Part shown: one piece after another, positions 33,362 through 42,359 of the stretch | Layout: each line of letters starts with the position of its first letter | Position numbering within the stretch: the stretch's first letter is position 1 | Source: Actinomycetes bacterium | GTDB taxonomy: Bacteria > Actinomycetota > Acidimicrobiia > Acidimicrobiales > RAAP-2 | NCBI GenBank assembly: GCA_021793395.1 | Contig: JAJYSU010000001.1 | Span: 52,881 to 104,444, forward strand | Direction of reading: 5' to 3' | Length of the DNA stretch: 51,564 bases | Translations under genes and position numbers: made by a program | The notes under the pieces: model-generated | Told to the model about the DNA's origin: nothing | Database searches by the model: none | Seen by the model: only the letters and a program-made list of their open reading frames with translations

Positions 33362-34180
33362 GTGCAGCCGTTCACCGCCTTGACCATCGCCGGTTCCGAC
33401 TCTGGTGGTGGGGCCGGAATCCAGGCGGACCTGCGCACCTTCAGCGCCTTCGAGGTGCACGGTACCTGCGCCGTCACGGCCGTCACGGCGCAAAACACGA
33501 TCGGCGTCCAGGCCATCGCCGCCATCGACGCGGACCTCGTCGTCGCTCAGGTCCGCTCGGTCCTCGACGACTTCGACGTCGCGGCCGTGAAGACGGGCAT
33601 GCTGGCCCAACCGTCGACCGTGGAAGCGGTCGCTGAACTGGCGCGCGCGAACGAGTTCTCACACCTCGTGGTTGATCCGGTCCTGGTCTCATCAACGGGG
33701 CATCTGCTCATGAGTGTGGGCGGCGTGCGGGCCTACCGTGACGCGCTGCTGCCCTACGCCGATGTCGTCACCCCTAATCTTCACGAGGCCGCCGCACTGG
33801 CCGGTACCGAAGTCGGCGACGTGCACGACGAGGACGACATGGTGAACCTGGCCCGCGTGATCCTGGCGCTGGGCCCGCGCTACGTGCTGGTCAAGGGCGG
33901 CCACTTCGCCGCGATGACTCACGCCGACCGTGCCCCGGACGTGATGGTGAGCGCCGAGGGTGTCACCGTCTTCGACGCCGTGCGCGTCGACACCGACAAC
34001 GATCACGGGACCGGCTGCTCGCTGTCGGCCGCCCTCGCGGTGGGGTTGGGCCTGGGGCGCGGTGTCGAGGACGCGACGCGCGACGCCAAATCCTTCGTCC
34101 TCGCCGCACTCACCAGTGCGCGAACCTGGCGGCTCGGCCACGGGCGTGGACCCATCGACCACCTGGGCTGGAACACGTGA
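33362..34180 (+). CDS. thiD: Hydroxymethylpyrimidine/phosphomethylpyrimidine kinase
   Basis: Phosphorylates HMP and HMP-P in thiamine biosynthesis. Ribokinase-like fold with the N-terminal signature [16 protein letters not shown] and the catalytic-loop [14 protein letters not shown], where the Cys is conserved. 272 residues is standard. GTG start from a leaderless-type promoter. No other thiamine genes are in the window and no TPP riboswitch is seen upstream. The next gene overlaps its stop by 4 bp. Confidence 0.94.
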   Translation: MQPFTALTIAGSDSGGGAGIQADLRTFSAFEVHGTCAVTAVTAQNTIGVQAIAAIDADLVVAQVRSVLDDFDVAAVKTGMLAQPSTVEAVAELARANEFSHLVVDPVLVSSTGHLLMSVGGVRAYRDALLPYADVVTPNLHEAAALAGTEVGDVHDEDDMVNLARVILALGPRYVLVKGGHFAAMTHADRAPDVMVSAEGVTVFDAVRVDTDNDHGTGCSLSAALAVGLGLGRGVEDATRDAKSFVLAALTSARTWRLGHGRGPIDHLGWNT

Positions 34181-34737
34181 GCCAATCGGACAAGCCGCCG
34201 CTCACCACTACTACCAGCATCGTGCCCGCCATGATCATCGTGATCGTGGCGGTGGTCTTACTCGCCGCATTCCTGCTCATTGACGTCATTGCGAACCCCA
34301 GTGTTCGCACCCCCACCACCGCGGTTCCCATCGTCGTGGGGGGACTGGGCACCCAGCGCGACGGGGCCGCCCTCATCGGCTGCCAGCAGCCGGGCACACC
34401 TCCGGGCAACATCGCTCCGGCGTTGATCCTCCCCTCGCCCACCCGGGCGACGGGTCCGGTACAGAACACCAACGGAGGGGCCGGCGACTACGACTGCTCG
34501 CGCGCACTCTCTACCACCGCTCCGTCGAGTCAGATCCTCGGCTACTACTCGAGCCACCTCGAGGCCCTCGGGTGGGGGCTGTTCTCTCGCGGTACGACCA
34601 ACGGGCAACCGCAGTTACTCTTTCAAAAGGCCGGATCGGACACGTTCTACTGGGTCGTCGGCGTCACCATCACCGCCCACCACGGATCGCGAACGCTATG
34701 GTCCTACCGGATCTACCAGAACTCGTCGACGTTCTAG
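34177..34737 (+). CDS. Single-span membrane-anchored protein of unknown function
   Basis: 186 residues. One N-terminal transmembrane segment (IIVIVAVVLLAAFLLIDVI) is followed by a Thr/Pro-rich stretch and an extracytoplasmic domain with two Cys that may form a disulfide. No family is recognised. GTG start overlaps the thiD stop. The last 42 bp overlap the convergent membrane-protein gene. Confidence 0.7.
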   Translation: MSQSDKPPLTTTTSIVPAMIIVIVAVVLLAAFLLIDVIANPSVRTPTTAVPIVVGGLGTQRDGAALIGCQQPGTPPGNIAPALILPSPTRATGPVQNTNGGAGDYDCSRALSTTAPSSQILGYYSSHLEALGWGLFSRGTTNGQPQLLFQKAGSDTFYWVVGVTITAHHGSRTLWSYRIYQNSSTF

Positions 34738-36012
34738 TACATCCGGGCTCGCCGACTCGTCCGTCTCGCGGCACACCCATCCCCATAGCGCAATGTTGAG
34801 CGGGTAGATAACGTAGCCCACGCGCGTCGCCGACGACATGAGGATGATCGCCAGGAAGAGTGCGCTCACCACCATCAGCAGTTGCGACAGCGTGACCGGC
34901 CAGTGGTCGCGCAGGTAACGAGCCGCGACGTACCCCCCGATCATCAGTGTTGCCGGTGCGAGGAGGTGACCCAGGACGGGGAACCACGTCGTCACCAGGT
35001 GACCCGGCAACGCGCTGGCCGCGGGCGAGTGCACGCCCGCGAGGCCCAGCGGAAACGCGAAGACGTTGGCGATAAAGGCGTGCGGCGCGTGCCACGCGTA
35101 GGGAAGCGTCGTGGCCACCACCACCGCCACGACCACCAGCGCGACCCGTAGCCAGGCCCGTCGACCGTCTCGCGAACGTGCCACGAGCAGCGAGCCTGCC
35201 ACCACCGGCCACGCCGTCAGTTTCATCGCCGCCGCCACCGCGAAGCTCACGCCCGCCAGATAGTTCGATCGTCGCTGAAGGAAGGCGACGCCGAGCAGGA
35301 GCAGGGCCAGTATGGGCATGTCGTCACCACCGGTGGAGAGAAACAGTGCTCCACTCGGTAGTGCCAGCAGCACTAGCGCGACGAGAATCTTGCGCTCACG
35401 TGGAGCGCGAAGAAGTGCCAGCGCCAGGCCGCTCGTGACCAGGGTCATCAACGACATGATGATCCGGGCGTCGGTCAAGTCCGATCCGTTATGCGTGGCC
35501 GCCGAGGGAAGGCCAAACACGGCCATCAACGGAAAGTACGGAAAGAACGACTGGTAGGGCGGTATCCCCTTCACCGCGTCCACCACGCGTCCGTCGTGAA
35601 CGTAACTGCGGTAGGGATCCTGACCTCGACTGACCAAGGTGGCCGACCGCTCGATGACCGAGACCTCGGGCTGGGCGAAGCCCACTCCGTGGTCGATCTG
35701 GCGCCAGCGCGCTTCCAGACCCAAGGGAATCACGACGGCACCCACGACCACGAGGGCGAGCAGGACTATCCGCAGCAGCGTCTCTCGACGCAGAACGCGC
35801 CGCGCGGCCACCAGTGCCACGACGGCCGCCGCGACGTAGGGGCCGACGGCCAGGTAGCCCCAGTGCCACTGCGCGGGCTGCGTCGATGTCCAACCCATGC
35901 CAATGGCGAAAGCGCCCGCCGCCGCGTAAAGATAACCGTCGCGAGCGAGGGCCCTACGCGAGAGCCACCACGAGCGTGCGCGCACACCAGTGAGCGAGAG
36001 ACGGTGCACCAC
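34696..36012 (-). CDS. Polytopic membrane glycosyltransferase-like protein (GT87/DUF2029 type)
   Basis: 438 residues with about ten hydrophobic helices. The pattern GLPSAATHNG, LSTGGDDMPILALLLLGVAFL and AAMKLTAWPVV (Lys-Leu-Thr/Pro) is like GT-C polyprenol-phosphomannose-dependent mannosyltransferases, and ERSATLVSRGQDPYRSYVHDG resembles their first outer loop. The acceptor is unknown. Two adjacent GTG codons; the first lies 7 nt after TAGGAT. The 3' end overlaps the preceding convergent gene by 42 bp. Confidence 0.72.
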   Translation of the reverse strand: MVHRLSLTGVRARSWWLSRRALARDGYLYAAAGAFAIGMGWTSTQPAQWHWGYLAVGPYVAAAVVALVAARRVLRRETLLRIVLLALVVVGAVVIPLGLEARWRQIDHGVGFAQPEVSVIERSATLVSRGQDPYRSYVHDGRVVDAVKGIPPYQSFFPYFPLMAVFGLPSAATHNGSDLTDARIIMSLMTLVTSGLALALLRAPRERKILVALVLLALPSGALFLSTGGDDMPILALLLLGVAFLQRRSNYLAGVSFAVAAAMKLTAWPVVAGSLLVARSRDGRRAWLRVALVVVAVVVATTLPYAWHAPHAFIANVFAFPLGLAGVHSPAASALPGHLVTTWFPVLGHLLAPATLMIGGYVAARYLRDHWPVTLSQLLMVVSALFLAIILMSSATRVGYVIYPLNIALWGWVCRETDESASPDVLERRRVLVDPVGP

Positions 36013-36019
36013 GATCGCA

Positions 36020-36025
36020 ATCCTA
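36020..36025 (-). promoter_or_regulatory. -10 element TAGGAT for the GT87-like gene (leaderless mRNA)
   Basis: On the minus strand TAGGAT, 7 nt and then GTG at 36012. Confidence 0.5.
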
Positions 36026-36056
36026 GTAACGCCTTCGGCGCGCCATCGCCTACTGA

Positions 36057-36887
36057 TCAGGCCGGTGACGTCGAGGGCGGCCGCAACTCGTCGAGTCCCG
36101 TGATGGTCGAGAGCAAATTCTCCGCCGTGAAATCCGTGGTGGGCGCGTCGCGAACCACTCGGCCGAGGCGCATCACGACGATGCGATCGGTCACGTCGAG
36201 CACGTGAGGCAGAGTGTGCGAAATGAAAATCACCGCCAGTCCCTGCGCCCGGGCCGAGCGCATGACGTCGAGTACTTCGATGGCCTGGCGCGCGCCAATG
36301 TTGTTCGTCGGCTCATCGAGGAGGATCACCTTGCGGGCCCACGAAATGGCCCGCCCGATCGCCACCGCCTGTCGCTGGCCACCCGATAACTCCGCGACGG
36401 TGCGCTTGGACAGCGGCACCGAGATACCCACCCTCTTCAAGTCATCCAGCGCCTCGCGCTCCATCGCGCGCTGATCCACGAATCCCAGACGGCCCAGCAA
36501 CCCGCGGCGCATCTTCTCGCGACCGAGAAAGATGTTCGAGCCGATCGTCAGATCCGGCGCCAGCCCCGAGTCCTGGTACAGCGTCTCGATACCCGCTTCG
36601 ATGGCGTCCTGGGGAGAGCGCCACCGATGACGGACGCCGTCAACGTAGATCTCCCCCGCGTCGGGCTCGTGCGCGCCCGAGATCACCTTGATCAACGTAG
36701 ACTTCCCGGCTCCGTTGTCACCCACGAGGCCGACGATTTCGCCGGCGTACGCCCGGAAACTCACGTCGGCGAGCGCGTGAACACCGCCGTAGTACTTATT
36801 GATCTCGCGCACCTCGAGGGCGGGTACCCGGTCGTGGGTCACCGGGTTATCAGTCGTCGGGTCGTGGGTCACCGGATCATCGGCCAC
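36057..36887 (-). CDS. Sugar ABC importer ATPase (FrcA-like)
   Basis: 276-residue single-domain ATPase of the carbohydrate CUT2 class. Walker A is GDNGAGKST (about 56-64), the signature ELSGGQRQAV, and Walker B VILLDEPTNN. Most CUT2 ATPases (RbsA) are fused doubles of about 500 residues; a single domain is like FrcA of fructose uptake. The GTG at 36887 was chosen because GGAGGAGG sits 6 nt upstream; a longer frame starts at 36941. It overlaps the permease gene by 11 bp. The first 20 residues carry a PVTHD repeat. Confidence 0.9.
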   Translation of the reverse strand: MADDPVTHDPTTDNPVTHDRVPALEVREINKYYGGVHALADVSFRAYAGEIVGLVGDNGAGKSTLIKVISGAHEPDAGEIYVDGVRHRWRSPQDAIEAGIETLYQDSGLAPDLTIGSNIFLGREKMRRGLLGRLGFVDQRAMEREALDDLKRVGISVPLSKRTVAELSGGQRQAVAIGRAISWARKVILLDEPTNNIGARQAIEVLDVMRSARAQGLAVIFISHTLPHVLDVTDRIVVMRLGRVVRDAPTTDFTAENLLSTITGLDELRPPSTSPA

Positions 36888-37947
36888 CGGAGACCTCCTC
36901 CGTGATGGGACCGGAACGCAGTAGTCGCGCCAGGCCGCCACTACTGAGGCGCAGTGCCTGCAGCGCCGCGGCGAAGAAGATGAAGGCGCCGACCACGACT
37001 TGGTTCCAGGTCGGCTGGATATTGATGAAGATCAACCCGTCGGTCACGACCGTCAGCACGAAAGCGCCCAGGACCGTGCCGCTCATCCGCCCGCTGCCGC
37101 CAAAGAGGCTGGTTCCACCGATCACCACGGCGGCAATCGCCGTCAACTCCATGTCCTGACCCGAGGTCGGGGCTCCCGAACCCAGGCGAAGGTAGAAGAA
37201 CATACCCGTGAGCCCCGCCAACGTTCCCGACAGCACGTAAATCGAGGCCAGGTGGCGCTGCACGTTGATACCCGCGGCGCGCGCGGCGAAGGAGTTGGAC
37301 CCAATGGCGAAGGTGTAGCGACCGTAGCGCGAGGCGTGCAGGTAGAACCCCAGGATGACCACCATCACGATGATGATGATGGCCGGGTAGGAGAACGGTC
37401 CGACGCCACTCGCGCTAAAGATGATCGCGGTGGAGTCGAGCCCCACGGGCGCACCTCCGGTAAACACGAGAGAGAGGCCGGCGCCGGCGCTCAGCATGAC
37501 CAGCGTGGCGACGAAGGGCGCCAGGCGCGCCTTGGTGATCATCAGCGCGTTGATCGCACCCACCGCGGCCCCCACGGCCGCGCAAATGACGGTCCCCACG
37601 AGAAGCACCTCGACCTGGGGGTAGTGAGCGTTCAACATGTCCTGCATGACGAACGCTCCCAGAATTCCCGACACACCGACGGTCGAGCCCACCGACAGGT
37701 CGATCCCGCCCGACACGATTACGTACATCTGCCCCACCGACAACAGGGCGAGACCGCTGAAGTCGGTCAGCAGATTACCGATCTCGCTACTCGAGATGAA
37801 CAGGTGATTGCGACTCCAAAAGAACGCCACCAGGGCGATCAGCACAACCACGAGAACCATCTGCTGATTAGCCAGTACCGCCATGAGCCGTCCCGTTGCG
37901 CGCGGTGCGCGGCCGACGACGTCAGGCGTCGAACTCTCTCGTGACAC
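36877..37947 (-). CDS. Sugar ABC importer permease (FrcC/RbsC-like)
   Basis: 356-residue membrane subunit with about ten hydrophobic segments. The family motifs YVIVSGGIDLSVGS and AAVVIGGTSLFGGSG are clear. It lies between the binding-protein gene and the ATPase gene, the order of frcBCA. Substrate is judged from the kinase gene nearby to be a hexose such as fructose, which is inference. Confidence 0.93.
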   Translation of the reverse strand: MSRESSTPDVVGRAPRATGRLMAVLANQQMVLVVVLIALVAFFWSRNHLFISSSEIGNLLTDFSGLALLSVGQMYVIVSGGIDLSVGSTVGVSGILGAFVMQDMLNAHYPQVEVLLVGTVICAAVGAAVGAINALMITKARLAPFVATLVMLSAGAGLSLVFTGGAPVGLDSTAIIFSASGVGPFSYPAIIIIVMVVILGFYLHASRYGRYTFAIGSNSFAARAAGINVQRHLASIYVLSGTLAGLTGMFFYLRLGSGAPTSGQDMELTAIAAVVIGGTSLFGGSGRMSGTVLGAFVLTVVTDGLIFINIQPTWNQVVVGAFIFFAAALQALRLSSGGLARLLRSGPITEEVSGGR

Positions 37948-37989
37948 GTCCGTTCCCCCTAGGGTTAACTACGGGTAGATCGCACGCGA

Positions 37990-38031
37990 CTGCCACCACT
38001 CAGCCGAGGACCAGCGTCGGCTGAGTGGCAG
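37990..38031 (-). other. Strong hairpin between binding-protein and permease genes
   Basis: Arms CTGCCACCACTCAGCCGA and TCGGCTGAGTGGCAG pair over 15 bp with a 3-nt bulge and a 9-nt loop. There is no T-tract. In ABC operons such hairpins after the binding-protein gene protect its mRNA and reduce read-through, raising receptor over transporter levels. Confidence 0.6.
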
Positions 38032-38046
38032 CACTCGTCGCGAACT

Positions 38047-39102
38047 CTACGATGCCTGGTAGGTGTACTTGGCCAACGTCGCCTTCGGGGTGTTCCCCGT
38101 CAGCAGGATGTTGGGCAACGTGTCCAACTTAGGAATGCCCTTGGTCTGGTGGCGCACTGCCTCCACCGCGTACTTCACCGCCAGTTGGCCTTCGAGGTAC
38201 GGCTGCTGGGCGATCAACGCGGTAAAGGCGCCGTGCGGGTTCGTCTTGGCGTTGTAGAGCTGCTGCACGTTGGTGGCGTAGGCGTCGTAACCGATCAACT
38301 TCACCTTCCCCACCAGGTTGTGCCCGGCGAGGGCCGCCGCCGCTCCGGTGGCGTTCGTTCCGTCAATGGCGAAGATTCCCGATACGCCACCCTTAGTGCC
38401 CGGCTTGCCCGGGTGCGATGACAACACGTCGTTGAAGTCGGACGTCGACGTCGCGGACACGGACTCGGACTGGAACACGTCCAGAATGTGCATCTTGGGG
38501 TACTTCTTGGCGATCTCGGTCTTGAAGCCCTTCAGGCGCGCCGCGTCCGTTGACGTGGTCAGCGAACTCACGCCCACCACGACGTTGTAGTAGCCGGACT
38601 TCTTGTAGCCCATGGCCTTAGCTAGTCCGATAGCCGCCTGCGCGCCACCCTGAATATTGTTGCCGGTGATCCACGAGGTGATGTTGGACTGATTCGCGTC
38701 ACCCGAGTCCACGTTGAGCACGGGAATCTTACGCGCCACGAACTCTCCCACTACCGACTCCAGGGCCTTGGTGTCGGTGGGTGCCACGACGAGGGCGCTG
38801 GGCTTCTCGGCGAGGATCTGGTCCAGGTACGGCAACTGAGTCGCCGGCGAGTACAGTGCGGGATTCCCCTGGAAGTTCAGATTGACGTGCAACTTGGTGG
38901 CTTCCGCCGCGGCGCCGAGGTACATCGTCTGGAAGAACGGGTCACCCGTGTCGCCGACGCTGAAGGCGATCGTAATGGGCTTCGACGCGCTCGCGTTTGA
39001 CGACATCGTTCCGAGTGCCACGAAGGACGTTGACGCGACCGCACTGGCCGCAGCCAGACCTCGCAGCACACGTCTCGTGGTGAAACGGCGTGGGTGCAAC
39101 AT
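38047..39102 (-). CDS. Sugar ABC importer substrate-binding protein (FrcB/RbsB-like)
   Basis: 351-residue exported receptor of the type-1 periplasmic-binding fold. A twin-arginine-like basic region (TTRRVLRG) and hydrophobic core end in NASAS before the mature part. The mature start KPITIAFSVGDTGDPFF and LAEKPSALVVAPTDTKALE are typical of RbsB-class receptors. ATG has GGGGG upstream. It is the first gene of the importer operon and has its own promoter with a LacI-type operator. Confidence 0.92.
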   Translation of the reverse strand: MLHPRRFTTRRVLRGLAAASAVASTSFVALGTMSSNASASKPITIAFSVGDTGDPFFQTMYLGAAAEATKLHVNLNFQGNPALYSPATQLPYLDQILAEKPSALVVAPTDTKALESVVGEFVARKIPVLNVDSGDANQSNITSWITGNNIQGGAQAAIGLAKAMGYKKSGYYNVVVGVSSLTTSTDAARLKGFKTEIAKKYPKMHILDVFQSESVSATSTSDFNDVLSSHPGKPGTKGGVSGIFAIDGTNATGAAAALAGHNLVGKVKLIGYDAYATNVQQLYNAKTNPHGAFTALIAQQPYLEGQLAVKYAVEAVRHQTKGIPKLDTLPNILLTGNTPKATLAKYTYQAS

Positions 39103-39151
39103 GACTTACCCCCTGGATCAGTCGACCGGACGAACTCTTCGCCAGTCTGGT

Positions 39152-39161
39152 ACAACGTTGT
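39152..39161 (-). promoter_or_regulatory. LacI-type operator at the importer promoter
   Basis: ACAACGTTGT is a perfect palindrome with the AACGTT core common in LacI-family operators. It lies just downstream of the predicted -10 and covers the expected transcription start. The LacI gene is immediately divergent. Confidence 0.6.
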
Positions 39162-39165
39162 CGCA

Positions 39166-39195
39166 ACCATAGACACACCACTCGCGCCGTGTCAA
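39166..39195 (-). promoter_or_regulatory. Promoter of the sugar importer operon
   Basis: On the minus strand TTGACA (39190-39195), an 18-bp spacer and TATGGT (39166-39171). This is the best sigma-A-type -35/-10 pair seen in the window. Confidence 0.65.
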
Positions 39196-39212
39196 CAGCA
39201 TATTAAAATACC

Positions 39213-39250
39213 TGGTAAAACTTGCCATCTACTGCGTTGCGCCGTAAGAT
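39213..39250 (+). promoter_or_regulatory. Promoter and possible operator of the LacI-family gene
   Basis: TTGCCA (39222-39227), 17 bp and TAAGAT (39245-39250) form a rightward promoter. Its -35 is the right half of TGGTAAAACTTGCCA (39213-39227), an imperfect palindrome (TGG-AA-TT-CCA) resembling LacI-family operators, so the regulator may control itself. Confidence 0.5.
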
Positions 39251-39368
39251 GGCTACCAATGAGGCGAGTAAATCGTTGTCTCGACAACCACGGTGAGGGT
39301 CATCGGGCCGGGTCGCTATGTCGCCGGCGACGCCACGACGCCACGCTCGCGCGTGGCCAGGAGCACCG

Positions 39369-40454
39369 GTGAGCACCCCGAGTGCATCCCTGGCGCCTCG
39401 CCGACGCCCCACCTTGCACGACGTCGCCCAACTCGCCGCCGTGAGCACGAAGACCGCCTCACGCGTGGTCAACGGAGAGGGCAACGTCGACCCCGAGATG
39501 GCGCGGCGGGTGCGCGAAGCGGCCGAGACACTCGACTATCGACCGAACCTGATCGCGAGAAACCTGCGACGTAACGACGGCGCCACGCACACGCTCGGTG
39601 TCGTCCTCTTCGACGTCGCGAACGCCTTCTCCTCCTCTCTACAGCGCGCCATTGAGGACGTGGCCTCACGTCGTCACATCGTGGTGGTGTCGTCCAGTGT
39701 CGACGAGGACCCCCAGCGAGAACGCGACAACGCCGTCGCGCTGATCGAACGACAGGTCGACGGATTGATCGTGGTGCCCGCCGGCGACGACCAGAGTTAC
39801 CTCGCCGCCGACCAACGTCGCGGCCTCACGGTGGTCTTCGTCGACCGTCAACCGCAGTTGCTGCGCGCCGACGCGATCGTGGGTGACAACCAGGGCGGTG
39901 CCTATCGAGCGATCGAGCACCTTATCAAGCACGGGCATCGACGCATCGCGTTCCTCGGCGACCGCGACTACATCGGAACTCTTCGTGAGAGACGCCGCGG
40001 CTATCTCGACGCACTGAGCGATGCCGGCATCGAGAGCGACGAGCGGCTAATCGTTACCAATCTGCACACTCGCGAGGCGGTGAGCCACGCCGTGCGAGCG
40101 CTCTTCGAGTCCGATCCCCCTACCGCCCTCTTCACGGCCCAGAACCTGATCACGATCGAATCGATTCGTGCTCTCAAATCCTTGGATCTCCTCGCCTGCG
40201 TCGCCCTCGTCGGATTCGACGACTTCGACACCGCTGATCTCCTCGTACCCGCGGTCACCGTCGTCGCCCAGGATCCCAAGGCAATGGGTACGCGCGCGGC
40301 GCAACGTCTCCTATCTCGTATCGACGGGGGCACGGAACCCTTCACCACCGAGGTCGTACCCGTGGAGCTCATCGTGCGCGGCTCGGGTGAACTAGCCCCC
40401 GCGTCGCAGGAGATCGCTCAACGAACCCGCGCGCGCGGTCACGCCCTCCCGTGA
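39369..40454 (+). CDS. LacI-family transcriptional regulator
   Basis: 361 residues. The N-terminal helix-turn-helix and hinge are visible in TLHDVAQLAAVSTKTASRVV and RRVREAAETLDYRPNLIAR, followed by a sugar-binding-protein-like effector domain. GTG at 39369 has AGGAG 5 nt upstream; an earlier ATG in frame (39318) is less likely. It is divergent from the sugar importer and followed by a sugar kinase, so it is probably a repressor relieved by the imported sugar. Confidence 0.9.
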   Translation: MSTPSASLAPRRRPTLHDVAQLAAVSTKTASRVVNGEGNVDPEMARRVREAAETLDYRPNLIARNLRRNDGATHTLGVVLFDVANAFSSSLQRAIEDVASRRHIVVVSSSVDEDPQRERDNAVALIERQVDGLIVVPAGDDQSYLAADQRRGLTVVFVDRQPQLLRADAIVGDNQGGAYRAIEHLIKHGHRRIAFLGDRDYIGTLRERRRGYLDALSDAGIESDERLIVTNLHTREAVSHAVRALFESDPPTALFTAQNLITIESIRALKSLDLLACVALVGFDDFDTADLLVPAVTVVAQDPKAMGTRAAQRLLSRIDGGTEPFTTEVVPVELIVRGSGELAPASQEIAQRTRARGHALP

Positions 40455-41362
40455 ACGCCACGCCGCTCGTCGGCGCCATCGAAGCCGGCGGTACGAAGAT
40501 GGTCTGTGCCGTGGGCCGCACGTGGCGTGAGGTGCGTGACACCCCGGCTCACGTTGTTCCCACCACCACGCCCGACGAGACGATGGCGCGCGTCCTCGAC
40601 TGGTTCGCCGCGCGGCACGCCGTGACACCACTCAGCGCCCTGGGCGTCGCGTCCTTCGGTCCGATCGACTTCGCCGCGGACGCCATTGCCACCACCACCC
40701 CTAAGGAGCTGTGGCGCGGGTTCCGGTGGCGCCAGGCCATCGCCACGCGCTTCGGCGATCTTCCCCTGGGCTACGACACCGACACCAACGCCGCCGGTGT
40801 CGCGGAGTGGCGTTGGGGGGCTGCTCGAGGCCGTGACGTCAGCGTGTACGTGACGGTGGGCACGGGTATCGGAGGTGGCATTGTCGTGAACGGGGTGCCC
40901 ATTCACGGACTGCTGCATCCTGAATTCGGGCACATGTTCGTACCACGTCAAGCCGGCGACGACTTCGTCGGCACCTGCCCCAGCCACGGTGACTGCCTCG
41001 AAGGGCTCGCGAGTGGCGAGGCGATTGCGCGACGCTGGCGGCGCGCAGGCCGCGAGCTCGACGCGAACCATCCCGCATGGGAACTCGAGAGTTCCTACCT
41101 CGCGCTGGCCGTGGTCAACATCGTGATGATCACTTCACCCCAGATCGTGGTACTCGGTGGCGGCGTCATGGGCGTCGAGGGGCTCATCGAGCGCGTGCGC
41201 CACAAGGTACGCACCGCCGTCAACGGCTACCTTCCGCGCGCGGAGCTGAGCACGAACGTCGACCGCTACCTCGTGACCCCAGGCCTGGGAACCTACTCGG
41301 GGGTCGTCGGCGCGTTCGCTCTGGCTCAGCGAGCCCTCGACGCAGGTCCTGCGTCGACGTAG
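40451..41362 (+). CDS. ROK-family sugar kinase, fructokinase-like
   Basis: 303 residues. The N-terminal ATP motif GAIEAGGTKMVCAVG is close to that of Bacillus GmuE/YdhR fructokinases. The ROK zinc site is visible in HPEFGHMF and GTCPSHGDCLEG. GTG start overlaps the LacI-gene stop by 4 bp. The kinase would phosphorylate the sugar brought in by the neighbouring importer, like the kinase in rhizobial frcBCAK. Confidence 0.88.
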   Translation: MNATPLVGAIEAGGTKMVCAVGRTWREVRDTPAHVVPTTTPDETMARVLDWFAARHAVTPLSALGVASFGPIDFAADAIATTTPKELWRGFRWRQAIATRFGDLPLGYDTDTNAAGVAEWRWGAARGRDVSVYVTVGTGIGGGIVVNGVPIHGLLHPEFGHMFVPRQAGDDFVGTCPSHGDCLEGLASGEAIARRWRRAGRELDANHPAWELESSYLALAVVNIVMITSPQIVVLGGGVMGVEGLIERVRHKVRTAVNGYLPRAELSTNVDRYLVTPGLGTYSGVVGAFALAQRALDAGPAST

Positions 41363-41365
41363 TCT
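41360..41365 (+). promoter_or_regulatory. -10 element TAGTCT for the AcuI-like gene
   Basis: TAGTCT, 7 nt and then GTG at 41373. It overlaps the stop codon of the kinase gene, so chance is not excluded. Confidence 0.35.
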
Positions 41366-41372
41366 CATCGAG

Positions 41373-42356
41373 GTGCGAGCCTTTCTCATTGACGACAGCA
41401 GCGGTTCCTTCGAGCGAGGAGTGCGAGAGGTAGAACCGTCGCCCCGTGACCCCGGCGACGTACTGGTGCGCGTGGAGTACAGCGGGGTCAACTACAAGGA
41501 CGCGATGGTCGCCGTCGCGTCGAGCCGGGTACGGCGCGTGCCGCGCGTGGTGGGTGGCGTCGACGCGGCGGGACTCGTCATCCACCCCGGCGCCTCGCGA
41601 CTACTCGAGGGCCAGAGAGTCGCCGTTCACGGTGGCGACCTCGGAGTCGGCCGTGACGGAGGCTTCGCCGAATTTGTGTACGCGCCCGCGCACTGGCTGA
41701 GTGCGCTACCGGACACCCTGTCGACGCGCGATGCCATGGTCATTGGCACCGCCGGCGTTGCCGCCATGGCGAGCGTGCTCGCACTCGAGGACCACGGCCT
41801 GGGCGACGGCGAAGTGCTCGTGACCGGAGCGACCGGCGGCGTCGGATCGCTCGCGGTCTCCCTGCTGGCCGCGCGGGGCCACACTCCCGTCGCCTCGACC
41901 GGATCGCTCGACGCTCACGCGTGGCTGCTCGAACGAGGGGCCCGATCAGTCATCGGCCGCGACGAGATCGCCGATCGACCGGATCGAGTTCTGGCGAGCG
42001 AGCGCTGGGCCGGAGCCATCGATTGCGTCGGCGGCGCGACCCTCCATCAGATCCTACGATCGCTACGCTACGGCGGCGCGGTCGCGGCCAGCGGACTTGT
42101 CGCGGGAACGGATCTCGCGACAACGATCTACCCCTTCATCACTCGTTCCATCTCGCTGTTGGGCATCGACGTCGTGGAGGCCCGACCGGCTACCCGCGAC
42201 CGCGTCTGGGCGGCACTCGGAGACGCGGCCTCGTCGGTCGACTTCGCCTCGCTGATCGACCGCGACGTACCCCTCGAACAGCTCGAGGACGCCCTTGACG
42301 CCGTTGTCCACGGCACCACGCGCGGACGGATCCTCGTGGACCCGTCCGCGCGATAA
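41373..42356 (+). CDS. Zinc-free medium-chain reductase, AcuI/YhdH-like
   Basis: 327 residues of the MDR quinone-oxidoreductase group. The N-terminal VNYKDAM and the Rossmann loop TGATGGVGSLAV are characteristic of AcuI/YhdH acrylyl-CoA reductases, and the zinc ligands of alcohol dehydrogenases are absent. NADPH use is likely from the fold family. Why it follows a sugar kinase is unclear. GTG start. Confidence 0.85.
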   Translation: MRAFLIDDSSGSFERGVREVEPSPRDPGDVLVRVEYSGVNYKDAMVAVASSRVRRVPRVVGGVDAAGLVIHPGASRLLEGQRVAVHGGDLGVGRDGGFAEFVYAPAHWLSALPDTLSTRDAMVIGTAGVAAMASVLALEDHGLGDGEVLVTGATGGVGSLAVSLLAARGHTPVASTGSLDAHAWLLERGARSVIGRDEIADRPDRVLASERWAGAIDCVGGATLHQILRSLRYGGAVAASGLVAGTDLATTIYPFITRSISLLGIDVVEARPATRDRVWAALGDAASSVDFASLIDRDVPLEQLEDALDAVVHGTTRGRILVDPSAR

Positions 42357-42359
42357 CCA

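Noticed and set aside
37000..37944. 314-codon reading frame on the plus strand
   Set aside because: It is antisense to the sugar permease and its translation is His/Arg/Gln-rich without any recognisable domain.
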